From NCBI GenBank assembly GCA_963848045.1, contig CAWKCC010000003.1, forward strand, positions 248,001 through 312,000: DNA of 64,000 bases, read 5' to 3'. The number at the start of each line of letters is the position of its first letter. Positions within the stretch are counted from its first letter, which is position 1. The position numbers were made by a program, and so were the translations under genes. Positions 25,057 through 33,507 of this stretch are shown here, piece by piece. A model generated the notes under the pieces. That model was not told where the DNA came from. It saw nothing but the letters and a program-made list of their open reading frames with translations, and did no database searches. The DNA comes from CAVUAT01 sp963848045. GTDB lineage: Bacteria > Actinomycetota > Thermoleophilia > Solirubrobacterales > 70-9.

Positions 25057-25623
25057 CTAGGCAGCCGACTGGAGCACCGCGGGGTCCGAGCTCTCGAGCG
25101 GCAACTCGGCAGCCGCGGCGAACAGGCTCTGGAACTGTGCAAGCGCCATCTCGGCGACGGCCTCGATGATCTGCGAGTCGGTCCAGCCGGCCTCACGAGC
25201 CTCCTCGACCAAATGCTGGGGCACCGGCTCGTCATAGGCCAGTGTCGCCTTGAGCAGGGTCAGCAGCGCCTGCTCCCTTTCGTCCGCGGACTCGAACGCG
25301 CGGGCGCGGGCGACCTCGTCGAGGCCGAGGCCCGCGGCGCGAGCGGTGCGCGCATACTGGTTGAGCGTGTAGGCATCGTCGCGGCGCTCGGCCACGGCGA
25401 GGCCGATCCGCTCTCGGGTCGCCTGGGGGAGCTCGCCTTTGTGGAGCTCTGAGCGCAGACGCGTGTAGGCGCGCAAAGTGGCCGGCGACTCGGCGATCAC
25501 GCCGAGGAACTTGGAGACGGCGGCGCCGGCGGTCTGGATGCTCTTGATCAGCGGGGCGGATCCGTCCGGGGCGGTCAGCTCGTCGTGAATGTGGAAGCGG
25601 CTCACTTCGGTCTTGATCGTCAC
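25057..25623 (-). CDS. Carboxymuconolactone decarboxylase/AhpD-like family protein without CxxC
   Basis: 188 residues, all helical. TRERIGLAVAERRDDAYTLNQYARTARAAGLG aligns with the AhpD/CMD core, but at the place of the usual redox CxxC there is TLNQY, and the protein has no Cys in this region. Likely a structural or non-peroxidatic member. GTG start at 25623 preceded by GAGAGG. A -10 TAGGCT (25673-25678, minus strand) would give a 43-base leader. Function unknown. Confidence 0.75.
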   Translation of the reverse strand: MTIKTEVSRFHIHDELTAPDGSAPLIKSIQTAGAAVSKFLGVIAESPATLRAYTRLRSELHKGELPQATRERIGLAVAERRDDAYTLNQYARTARAAGLGLDEVARARAFESADEREQALLTLLKATLAYDEPVPQHLVEEAREAGWTDSQIIEAVAEMALAQFQSLFAAAAELPLESSDPAVLQSAA

Positions 25624-25671
25624 GGTGTGCCTCTCGTTCCTCGTGATTTCACACGGACTTTACTTTACTTT

Positions 25672-25697
25672 TAGCCTATTACTTACTGGTCGTAAGT
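25672..25697. promoter_or_regulatory. Divergent promoter with palindromic operator (CMD gene / glnA)
   Basis: An AT-rich island in high-GC DNA. TTAGCCTA provides TAGCCT on the plus strand and TAGGCT on the minus strand. Next to it ACTTAC-TGGTC-GTAAGT (25681-25697) is a perfect 6-bp inverted repeat with a 5-bp centre, the shape of a TetR-type operator. It overlaps the expected plus-strand start and lies just upstream of the minus-strand -10. No regulator gene is adjacent. Confidence 0.45.
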
Positions 25698-25788
25698 GTA
25701 CGTTGTGAGGGCTCTGTCTGCAAGGGGTACGCACGCAATCCGCGTCCGGTTGAGTTCTCGGCCCCGAGCGGGGTAAGTTGTGATGCAG

Positions 25789-27141
25789 ATGAACGCGCCG
25801 CCCGGCACCGAGAAGGACATCCTCGAGTTCTGCGAGGCCGAGGACGTGCGCTTCATCCGCCTCTGGTTCACCGACCTGCTGGGGCAGCTGAAGAGTTTCT
25901 CGATCAACAGCTCGGAGCTCGAGGACGCATTCGAGGGGGGCATGGGCTTCGACGGCTCCTCGATCACGGGTTTCAACCCGATCGAGGAATCGGACATGAT
26001 CGCGATGCCCGACCCGTCGACCTTCAACCTGATTCCCTGGCGCCCCGAGTCCGCGAAACGGGTGGCGCGGATGTTCTGCGACATCCAGGTGCCTGGGGGC
26101 GGGGCATACGAGGGTGACCCGCGCTCGATCCTGCGCCGGGCTCTGGAGCGGGCCCAGGCGATGGGCTTCGACGACTACAACATCGGCCCCGAGCTCGAAT
26201 TCTTCTACTTCAAGTCGGCCAAGCCCGAGAACGGCGCGCCCGAGATCCTCGACGAGGGCGGCTACTTCGACCTGACCACGCTGGACGCCGGCTCCGACGT
26301 ACGGCGCGAGACTGTGCTGGCGCTCGAGCAGCAGGGCATCCACGTCGAATACACCCATCACGAGGTCGGCCCCTCGCAGCACGAGGTCGACATGCGCTAC
26401 AAGGGCGCGCTGGCGATGTCCGACGACTGCATGACCTATCGGATCACCGTCAAGGAGTACGCGATGAAGTACGGCTGGCACGCCACCTTCATGCCGAAGC
26501 CTCTGCAGGGCGAGAACGGCTCGGGCATGCACGTGCATCAGAGCCTGAGCAAGGACGGCCGCAACGCCTTCTATGACGCCGACGACCAGTTCTTCCTCTC
26601 CGAGACCGCCAAGGCGTTCATCGCCGGGCAGCTCAAGCACGCGCGCGAGATAGCGCCCCTTTTCGCGCAGTGGGTCAACTCGTACAAGCGCCTGGTGCCC
26701 GGCTACGAGGCCCCCACCTACCTCGCCTGGTCGCGGCGCAACCGCTCCGCGCTGATCCGGGTGCCCCTGTACCACCCCGGCAAGGAGGGCGCGACCCGCG
26801 CCGAGCTGCGCTGCCCCGACCCCGCCTGCAACCCGTACCTGTGTTTCGCGGCGATGCTCCACGCCGGGCTCGAGGGGATCGAGAAGGGCTACGAGCTGCC
26901 CGAGCCGATGGAGCAGAACCTCTACCACCTGAGCCCCGAGGAGCGCCAGCAGCGGGGCATCGAGCAGCTGCCCGAGACACTGGGCGAGGCGATCGAGTTG
27001 GCGGCCGACTCGGAGCTGGTGCTTCGGGTGCTCGGCGAGCACGCCTTCAACCGCTTCATCGAGATCAAGCGCAAGGAGTGGGAGGACTACCGCATCCAGG
27101 TCACTCCCTACGAGATCGAGCAGTTCCTGCCCATCCTGTAG
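25789..27141 (+). CDS. glnA: Glutamine synthetase, type I (GSI-alpha-like)
   Basis: About 450 residues. Makes glutamine from glutamate, ammonia and ATP. MGFDGSSITGF (beta-grasp), GPELEFF, HHEVGPSQHEVD, ENGSGMHVHQSL and the NRSALIRVP nucleotide loop are intact. The C-terminal region NLYHLSPEERQQRGIEQLP follows the Bacillus-type GSI-alpha pattern rather than the adenylylated GSI-beta form, so control by feedback or repressor binding is likelier than adenylylation. Start uncertain: GTG 25780, ATG 25783 and ATG 25789 are in frame; TAAGTT at 25774-25779 favours 25789. Confidence 0.95.
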   Translation: MNAPPGTEKDILEFCEAEDVRFIRLWFTDLLGQLKSFSINSSELEDAFEGGMGFDGSSITGFNPIEESDMIAMPDPSTFNLIPWRPESAKRVARMFCDIQVPGGGAYEGDPRSILRRALERAQAMGFDDYNIGPELEFFYFKSAKPENGAPEILDEGGYFDLTTLDAGSDVRRETVLALEQQGIHVEYTHHEVGPSQHEVDMRYKGALAMSDDCMTYRITVKEYAMKYGWHATFMPKPLQGENGSGMHVHQSLSKDGRNAFYDADDQFFLSETAKAFIAGQLKHAREIAPLFAQWVNSYKRLVPGYEAPTYLAWSRRNRSALIRVPLYHPGKEGATRAELRCPDPACNPYLCFAAMLHAGLEGIEKGYELPEPMEQNLYHLSPEERQQRGIEQLPETLGEAIELAADSELVLRVLGEHAFNRFIEIKRKEWEDYRIQVTPYEIEQFLPIL

Positions 27142-27143
27142 GC

Positions 27144-28151
27144 CTACTTTCGTCTGATCTTGAGTTTCGCGGTGGTGGTTGAGCCGGCGCCGGTCACCGT
27201 GGCGCGGGCCGTTACCTTGCCGCGCTGCCGAAGCAGCTTGCGGGCGCGCCCCGTGAGCCTCACCGGCACCACGGCGGCGGCACCGGCCGCGATCGAGAAC
27301 GAGGCCTTGCCGAGCTTGATTCGCTTGCCCTTCTTGGCGGAACGGGCCGCCGTTCGCAGCCTGACCGGCTTCGCGGTCTTCAGGACGAGCCGGTTGGCGT
27401 CGCAGTCGCGGGTGACCAGGGGGCAGCTGAGGCGGAGCGCGAGGCGCTTTCCCTTCGCCTTCGCCCTGCGGCCATCGAGCCGCGCGAGACATCCTGGCCC
27501 CAGCGAGGTGTCCTGGGTCTCGTCGCCCCGGGCATCGCAGTCGGCATCGGCCTCGATGTCGGCGTTGAAGAGGTGCTCGAGGCTGTTGCTGAGGCTGTCC
27601 GTGGGAGCGCCACTGAGGCCGTCAGCGAGGGGCGGGACCCACCTGACCGAGGTGACGCCCGGCTGGTTGCTCGTGGCGAGCGTCAGGTTGCCGGCGGGGC
27701 TAGGCAGATCGAGGGCGATCCCGTCCCCGGCCCGTACCGCCTGTTGGGTCGTGAAGAGGGAGGTGGCAGGCGGACCCAGGTCGAAGACGGTCTGGGTGGC
27801 GCTGGTGCTGATCGCCTGAAAGGCCCCGCCGGAGATGGGTCGGATCACCCTCAGCCTGAGCTGGTTTCCGCCGGGCTCGGTGTCGTCGACGCGCACTCGC
27901 CAGCGAACGATCACACCGTCCGTGGGCGCGGTCAGCTGCCTTCCGGGGAGCGTGGTGTTGGTAACCATGCACGAGTCCGGCGGCGAGCAGAGGCTGTTGA
28001 CCGGGTCGGGTGCCAGGTCGCTGCCGATCGTGGTCGCGGCCGTGGCGGGGGCCGCCGAGGCGAGCGCGATCCCCAGCAGGCCCGCGAGCGTCCTCGCCGC
28101 CGCTCGCGGTCGGAGGACAGCGGGGGCCGTGATCGAGCCGTGACGGTTCAT
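27144..28151 (-). CDS. Secreted hypothetical protein with basic beta-rich C-terminus
   Basis: 335 residues. Arg-rich N-terminus and signal peptide (LAGLLGIALASAAPATA), an all-beta domain (about 45-210) and a calcium-loop-like DADCDARGDETQD, then a Lys/Arg-rich tail with RKLLRQRGKVTARATVTGAG. That tail type is common in exported proteins of Solirubrobacterales and supports the taxon guess. Function unknown. It converges on glnA with only 2 bases between stops; the two stop codons form the palindrome TAGGCCTA. Confidence 0.8.
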   Translation of the reverse strand: MNRHGSITAPAVLRPRAAARTLAGLLGIALASAAPATAATTIGSDLAPDPVNSLCSPPDSCMVTNTTLPGRQLTAPTDGVIVRWRVRVDDTEPGGNQLRLRVIRPISGGAFQAISTSATQTVFDLGPPATSLFTTQQAVRAGDGIALDLPSPAGNLTLATSNQPGVTSVRWVPPLADGLSGAPTDSLSNSLEHLFNADIEADADCDARGDETQDTSLGPGCLARLDGRRAKAKGKRLALRLSCPLVTRDCDANRLVLKTAKPVRLRTAARSAKKGKRIKLGKASFSIAAGAAAVVPVRLTGRARKLLRQRGKVTARATVTGAGSTTTAKLKIRRK

Positions 28152-28208
28152 TTCCCTCCTCCCGCTCAGCTGCGCGGGGCTGGACGCACGAAGGTTAACG
28201 TTTCGGAC

Positions 28209-28697
28209 TCAGCCTCGCCGCAGGGCGCGCGCGGCGCGCGTCTTCAGGTTGAGCAGCCCGGTCATCGCCTTCTCTGGCAGAGAGCCCTGCGGGGGCAGCG
28301 CGCCGAGCTGGCGGGCCAGCTGCGCGGCGTTGGTGTAGGCCTCGTTGTTGACGAGCTTGCCGTCGCGCACGGTGAATAGGTCCAGTCCCTGCATCTCGAC
28401 CTCGGCGCCGTTCGGCATCAGGCCCTCGAACGGCGCCGTGCCGTCGAAGGTCCCCGCCGCACGCCAGCGGACCGCGACGCGGTCATCCTCGCTGACCAGG
28501 TCGAGAATCTCGAAGCTCAGGTCGGGCATCGCCGCGAACATGTTGCCGAACCAGGCCGCGTAGGTATCCGGGACCCGCAGCTCGGCGATCCCGTGGATGT
28601 TGCCCTTGCCGCCCGGTTCCCAGAACTCCATCATGCCCGCGGTGTCGTGGGCGCCAATGCGGGCGAAGTAGGCCCGTGCCAGCTCCTCGTTGCTCAT
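28209..28697 (-). CDS. SnoaL-like (NTF2 fold) protein
   Basis: 162 residues. SNEELARAYFARIGAHDTAGM at the N-terminus and FGNMFAAMPDLSFEILDLVSEDDRVAVRWRAAGTF are the hallmarks of SnoaL/ester-cyclase-type NTF2 proteins. A short basic C-terminal helix follows the fold. May bind or isomerise a small hydrophobic substrate; the actual role is unknown. Confidence 0.8.
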   Translation of the reverse strand: MSNEELARAYFARIGAHDTAGMMEFWEPGGKGNIHGIAELRVPDTYAAWFGNMFAAMPDLSFEILDLVSEDDRVAVRWRAAGTFDGTAPFEGLMPNGAEVEMQGLDLFTVRDGKLVNNEAYTNAAQLARQLGALPPQGSLPEKAMTGLLNLKTRAARALRRG

Positions 28698-28750
28698 GAC
28701 GCGTGCACACTATCGGCCATCAGAGCGCCCGCGCAGCTGCGCCCGGCGCC

Positions 28751-30784
28751 CTAGGCCAGCGCGGCCTCCAGCTCGCGGGGCTCGGTCAGCGGCGCCTTGC
28801 AGGCAAAGTGCTCGCAGACGTACGCCGCGGGGCGGCCCTCGACGGCGGGGCGGTCGCGCAGCAGCTCGGGGTCCTCGCTGCCCTCATGCCCGCCGGCCAG
28901 CACGAGGTACGGACGGTGGCCCGAGTGCACCACCTCGGACAGCTCGGCGAGCGGGCCGTCGGGCCGCCCGATTCTGCCCGTGGAGTCCCGGCCCTCGGCG
29001 GGGGCGATCAGCGCGACCTCGCGGGTCGGCGAGAGGTGGAAGTCGAGCGCCTGCAGCAGGTGGCCGAAGGCGTCGGGGTGGCGCACCGCAGCGGGGGCCA
29101 GCAGGCGCAGGGCACCGGCGGCCCACTCCTCGTAGCGGATCTCGCCGGTGAGCGCGGCCAGGCGCAGCAGGCCGAGCGCCGCCGAGGCGTTGCCTGAGGG
29201 GATCGGGTGGTCGCCGAGGTCCTTTCGCCGGGCGATCAGTTGCTCGTGGTCGTGCGAGGTGGTGAAGAAGCCGCCCCGCTCTTCGTCGCCGAAGCGCTCG
29301 ATCATCGCCTCGGCGGTCTCGCGGGCTGCATCGAACCAGCGCTGCTCCAGCGTCGCCTCGTAGAGGCGCAGCAACGCCTCGACCAGGAACGCGTGGTCTT
29401 CGAGGTAGGCGTTGAGGCGTGCCTCGCCATCCTTCCAGGTCCGCAGCAGCCTGCCCTGCTCGTCGCGCAACTCCTCGAGAATGAAGCGCGCGCAGCCGGC
29501 CGCCGCGTCGAGATAGTCCTCGCGCCCCAGGGCCGCGCCGGCGTCGGCGAGGGCCGAGACCATCAGCGCATTCCACGAGCAGAGCCGCTTGTCGTCGAGG
29601 CCGGGGCGGACGCGCTGCTCGCGGGCGGCGAGCAGGATGCGCCGCGCCTCGGGGAGCTGGGGCGGGGGGGTCGCCGATGCCCCGAGCGGGACGTGCAGGA
29701 TGTTGCGGCCCTCGAAGTTGCCGGCTGCGCTGACGCCCCAGTACCCGAGCACCCGCTCGACTTCCGCGCTCGGAATCCCGTCGCCGCTGAGGGCGTCGCG
29801 GGCCTGTTCCTCGCTCCAGACGTAGAAGCGGCCCTCCTCGCCCTCGGAGTCGGCGTCGAGCGCCGAGTAGAAGCCGCCCTCGGGCCCGCGCATCTCGCGC
29901 AGCGCCCAGTCGAGCGTGTCGCGGCAGACCTCCATCCAGCGTTCGATGCCGCTCCGCTGCCAGGCGTGCAGATAGACGCGCGCGAGCAGCGCATTGTCGT
30001 AGAGCATCTTCTCGAAGTGGGGCACGAGCCATGCCCCGTCAACCGAGTAGCGGGCGAAGCCGCCACCGATCTGGTCGCAGATCCCACCGTGCATCATCTT
30101 GTCGAGCGTGGTCTTGACATGCGCGGTCTCGCCGCGGCCGAGCAGGAACTCGAGGGCGCTTGCCGGAGGGAACTTGGGCGCGTCGCCGAAGCCCCCGTTG
30201 GCGCGGTCGGCCTTGGCCAGCAGGGTCGCCGCGGCGCCGGCGACCACCTCGGGGGTCAGCGCATCCTTCGTCTGCTCGATCCGCGCGGTCATCGCGAGGC
30301 CCTCGCGCACGCGTTCCGACGCCGCCCGCACTTCCTCCCGCTGCGCGTGGAAGCCCTCCGCGGTCGCCTCGAGCACCTGGCGGAAGCTCGGCATGCCCTG
30401 TCGCGGCTCGGGAGGGAAGTAGGTGCCGCCATGGAAGGGCACGCCCTCAGGGTCGAGAAACACCGTCAAAGGCCAGCCGCCGTGGCCGGTCATGCCCTGC
30501 ACGGCCTCCATGTAGATGTCGTCCACGTCGGGGCGCTCCTCGCGGTCGACCTTGATCGGGATGAAACGCTCGTTCATGTATGCGGCGGTCTCGGGGTCCT
30601 CGAAGGACTCCCGCTCCATCACGTGGCACCAGTGGCAGGCCGAGTAGCCGATCGAGAGCAGAATCGGTTTGTCGGCCTCGCGCGCGGCGGCCAGGGCCTC
30701 CGGGTTCCACGGCCGCCAGTCCACAGGGTTGTCCTTGTGCTGGAGCAGGTAGGGGCTGGTCTCGTCGGCGAGCCGGTTGGCCAT
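28751..30784 (-). CDS. DUF255 thioredoxin-domain protein (YyaL/spermatogenesis-associated protein 20 family)
   Basis: 677 residues. N-terminal thioredoxin-like domain (1-180) with ETSPYLLQHKDNPVDW and YSACHWCHVMERESFED, the invariant CxxC of the family, then an (alpha/alpha)6 barrel like N-acylglucosamine 2-epimerases (about 200-600). Cytosolic; biochemical activity is not established for the family. ATG 30784 chosen because TAGCCT plus 8 bases precedes it and the family begins with this sequence. Confidence 0.93.
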   Translation of the reverse strand: MANRLADETSPYLLQHKDNPVDWRPWNPEALAAAREADKPILLSIGYSACHWCHVMERESFEDPETAAYMNERFIPIKVDREERPDVDDIYMEAVQGMTGHGGWPLTVFLDPEGVPFHGGTYFPPEPRQGMPSFRQVLEATAEGFHAQREEVRAASERVREGLAMTARIEQTKDALTPEVVAGAAATLLAKADRANGGFGDAPKFPPASALEFLLGRGETAHVKTTLDKMMHGGICDQIGGGFARYSVDGAWLVPHFEKMLYDNALLARVYLHAWQRSGIERWMEVCRDTLDWALREMRGPEGGFYSALDADSEGEEGRFYVWSEEQARDALSGDGIPSAEVERVLGYWGVSAAGNFEGRNILHVPLGASATPPPQLPEARRILLAAREQRVRPGLDDKRLCSWNALMVSALADAGAALGREDYLDAAAGCARFILEELRDEQGRLLRTWKDGEARLNAYLEDHAFLVEALLRLYEATLEQRWFDAARETAEAMIERFGDEERGGFFTTSHDHEQLIARRKDLGDHPIPSGNASAALGLLRLAALTGEIRYEEWAAGALRLLAPAAVRHPDAFGHLLQALDFHLSPTREVALIAPAEGRDSTGRIGRPDGPLAELSEVVHSGHRPYLVLAGGHEGSEDPELLRDRPAVEGRPAAYVCEHFACKAPLTEPRELEAALA

Positions 30785-30792
30785 CGTCCCTG

Positions 30793-30798
30793 AGGCTA
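30793..30798 (-). promoter_or_regulatory. -10 element of a near-leaderless promoter for the DUF255 gene
   Basis: Minus-strand TAGCCT, 8 bases, ATG at 30784. Confidence 0.45.
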
Positions 30799-30854
30799 CG
30801 GCCTCAGCCCCCGGGCGTGCCGGGCGGTCGTACCGCTCCCCGTGGCCCCGTCGC

Positions 30855-32252
30855 CTAGGAGCCCGTGACGTCCGAGGCGAAGGCCTCGAATGCGGCAACG
30901 TAGCGGTCGACGTGCTCTTGCTCGTGAGCGATCGAGAGGGTCCACTCCTCCTCGACGCCGGGGGTCATGAAGATGCCGTGGTTCATGTGGTAGAGCCAGG
31001 CCAGGGTGGCGAGCTCGCCGTCGACCTTGGTCAGGTAGTCGCGGTAGCCATAGATCCTCTCCGGGGCGAAGATCACGCAGCCCTTCGCGCCAAGGCCCTC
31101 GGTGTAGGCCGGCAGGCCGTAGCGGTCGATGATCTCCTGGCAACCGCTCTTCAGCGACTCGTTGGTGTCCTCGAGCTTCGTGTAGGCGTCCTCGGTCAGC
31201 ACCTCGGTCAGGGCGGCCTCGGCGGCTGCCATGACCAGCGGGTTGCCGTTGAAGGTCCCGATCTGGTGGACCTTGTCGGAGGCGACCACCTCGCCGAGTT
31301 CCTCGGTCATGCCGATCGCCCCGCCCGGGTAGCCGCCGCAGATCGCCTTCGCCAGGCAGACGATGTCGGGTTGCACGCCAAAGCGCTGCGTGGCGCCGCC
31401 ATAGGAGATCGTGGCTCCGGTCTTGACCTCATCGAAGATCAGGTAGGCGCCGTGCTCGTCGCAGAGTTCCCGCACCCGCTCCAGGTAGCCCTCCTTCGGT
31501 GGGATGATGTTGATGTTCATCATCGCCGGCTCGATGATCATCCCGGCGATCTTGCCCTCGTAGGCCTCGAAGATGCCCTCCAGGAGCTCGGGCTCGTTGA
31601 AGGGCACCGGGCGGGTCAACTCGACCAGGGCCTGCGGGTAGCCCGAGCCGAAGGGGACCGGATGGGGGCTCTCCAGGGGCCCCAGCTCGGCGAGGTCGGG
31701 GTAGCAGGAGACCATCACGGCGTCGTGATGGCCGTCGTATGAGCCCTCGACCTTGATGATGTAGTCACGCTCGGTGGCGCCGCGGGCCAGGTGGACCGCC
31801 GACATCGTCGACTCGGTCCCCGAGTTGGAGAAGCGCCACTGCGGCAGGTTGAAGCGCTTGACGAGGTTCTCGGCGACCGCGATCGAGCCGTTGGTCGGGG
31901 CGGCGAAGTGGGTGCCCTCGTCGTGGCGGGCCTTGACGGCCGCGCCGACGATGGGGTTCGCGTGGCCCATGCACATCACGCCGAAGCCGTTGTGGAAGTC
32001 GACGTACTCGCTGCCGTCGACGTCCCAGACCAGGGCTCCCTTGCCACGGTCGATGTAGACGGGCCACGGGTCGTTGAGCTGGAAGGAGGAGGGGACCCCG
32101 CCGGGCATCACCTTCTTGGCGCGGGTGAAGTACTCCGCCGAACCCGGCGTGTGCTCACGGAAGCGGGCCATCTGCGACTCGGTCAGCTTGTTGATCTGCT
32201 TGCGGTCGATCGATGACGCCGCGACAGCGGCCTGTGTCGCCTTCTGGGCCAT
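30855..32252 (-). CDS. Class III PLP-dependent aminotransferase (glutamate-1-semialdehyde aminomutase-like)
   Basis: 465 residues. FSNSGTESTMSAVHLAR (phosphate binding), EGSYDGHHDAV, IFDEVKTG with the pyridine-N Asp, and the Schiff-base Lys in CLAKAICGGYPGGAIG. The closest pattern is GSA aminomutase-like enzymes, but hemL genes are shorter (about 430) and no haem genes are adjacent, so it may be another aminotransferase. ATG start with a GGGGAG Shine-Dalgarno 6 bases upstream. Confidence 0.88.
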   Translation of the reverse strand: MAQKATQAAVAASSIDRKQINKLTESQMARFREHTPGSAEYFTRAKKVMPGGVPSSFQLNDPWPVYIDRGKGALVWDVDGSEYVDFHNGFGVMCMGHANPIVGAAVKARHDEGTHFAAPTNGSIAVAENLVKRFNLPQWRFSNSGTESTMSAVHLARGATERDYIIKVEGSYDGHHDAVMVSCYPDLAELGPLESPHPVPFGSGYPQALVELTRPVPFNEPELLEGIFEAYEGKIAGMIIEPAMMNINIIPPKEGYLERVRELCDEHGAYLIFDEVKTGATISYGGATQRFGVQPDIVCLAKAICGGYPGGAIGMTEELGEVVASDKVHQIGTFNGNPLVMAAAEAALTEVLTEDAYTKLEDTNESLKSGCQEIIDRYGLPAYTEGLGAKGCVIFAPERIYGYRDYLTKVDGELATLAWLYHMNHGIFMTPGVEEEWTLSIAHEQEHVDRYVAAFEAFASDVTGS

Positions 32253-32304
32253 TGGGACTCCCCTGGTCGTGGTTAAGGCTGACGCGCAGGGTACCGGGGC
32301 GGAG

Positions 32305-33507
32305 TCACGCGGCGCCGGTGGCCGCTGCAGGCTCGCCCGCGGGCTCGGATAGGAATCGCGCGGTCAGCAGCGCGCAGGCCAGCGCGGAAGTCGCCGCGAG
32401 GTAGAAGGCCGCGCTGTAGCCGCCGATCGCGGCCGCTGCGCCGACGGCGGGTGAGCCGACGAGCATGCCGAGGTCGAAGCTTGCGGTGAAGGTGCCCATG
32501 GCGGCGCCGCGGCGCTCGGGCACGACGCGGTTGATGGCCAGCAGCGAGAGCGCGGGGAAGAGCAGCGAGAAGGCCGCCCCCATACCGATCGCGCCGAGAA
32601 TCACGACCGGGAGGCTCTGGCCGACCCCGAGCAGGAAGAGCCCCAGTGCCTCCACCAGGGCCGCGCCCAGCGCGCAGCGGGCCGCCCCGACGCGGTCCGG
32701 CAGGTGGCCGCCGACGACTCTCGTCGCGACCACGGTGCCCGCGAAGACGCTGAAGATGGCCGCGCCGTGGCCGATACCGCGCTCGTCGAGGCTGAGCACG
32801 ATGAAGCCGGCGACGGCGGCGAAGCCGACCACGCTGAGGGCGAAGGTGATGCCGGGGCCGGCCGCCTCCCTCGAGATGAGCGGCCCGCGGGCGGCCTGCC
32901 CACCGGGGGTGGCGCTCTCGGGCAGCCGCGAGGCGATCAGCGCGGCGAGCAGCGGCGCTGCGGTGGCGAAGGCCCAGACCAGGTGGTAGCCACCGGCCTG
33001 CTGCAGCAGCACCCCGATCGGCGGCCCCAGGGTGAGGCCGGTCCAGATCGCGAGGCCGTACAGCCCGATCATCCTGCCGCGCCGCTCCGGGGCGGCCATG
33101 TCCACGTTCCACGCCGAGCCGGCCGTGAACACCGTGCCCTCGCCCGCGCCGAGGATCAGCCTGGAGAGCATCAGGGTCGGGATGCTCGCGGGCACGAACA
33201 GCAGCGCGCCCCCGATCACCCCCAGGGAGGCACCCGCCATCACGGTCGGGCGCCGACCCAGACGGTCGGCGGCGTTGCCGGCCAGGGGTCGGCAGAGAAA
33301 CCCCGTGATCGCGAACGCCCCGACGACGATGCCGACCTCGAAGTCGGACCCGTTCAGCTCCTCGGTGACGAACCCCGGGAGCACGGGCAGGGTGGCTCCG
33401 ATCGCGAGCAGTCCCAAGTTTGTGACCAGGAATATCCCTGCGAAAGGACCCCAGACGGGGCCGAGGACGCGCTCGAGCCATCCATGTCTCTGGGCGCCTG
33501 GGTTCAT
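32305..33507 (-). CDS. MFS transporter
   Basis: 400 residues, 12 predicted transmembrane helices. The loop-2/3 signature is seen as GNAADRLGRRPTVMAG and its repeat in the second half as GHLPDRVGAARCALG. Resembles drug or small-molecule efflux proteins (Bcr/CflA or EmrD-like), substrate unknown. ATG overlaps the stop of the acyl-CoA ligase gene (ATGA, 33504-33507), so the two form an operon. Confidence 0.88.
   Translation of the reverse strand: MNPGAQRHGWLERVLGPVWGPFAGIFLVTNLGLLAIGATLPVLPGFVTEELNGSDFEVGIVVGAFAITGFLCRPLAGNAADRLGRRPTVMAGASLGVIGGALLFVPASIPTLMLSRLILGAGEGTVFTAGSAWNVDMAAPERRGRMIGLYGLAIWTGLTLGPPIGVLLQQAGGYHLVWAFATAAPLLAALIASRLPESATPGGQAARGPLISREAAGPGITFALSVVGFAAVAGFIVLSLDERGIGHGAAIFSVFAGTVVATRVVGGHLPDRVGAARCALGAALVEALGLFLLGVGQSLPVVILGAIGMGAAFSLLFPALSLLAINRVVPERRGAAMGTFTASFDLGMLVGSPAVGAAAAIGGYSAAFYLAATSALACALLTARFLSEPAGEPAAATGAA

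Noticed and set aside
30855..32252. Calling the class III aminotransferase hemL
   Set aside because: GSA aminomutase similarity is real, but length, divergent N-terminus and lack of haem genes nearby make the specific name unsafe.
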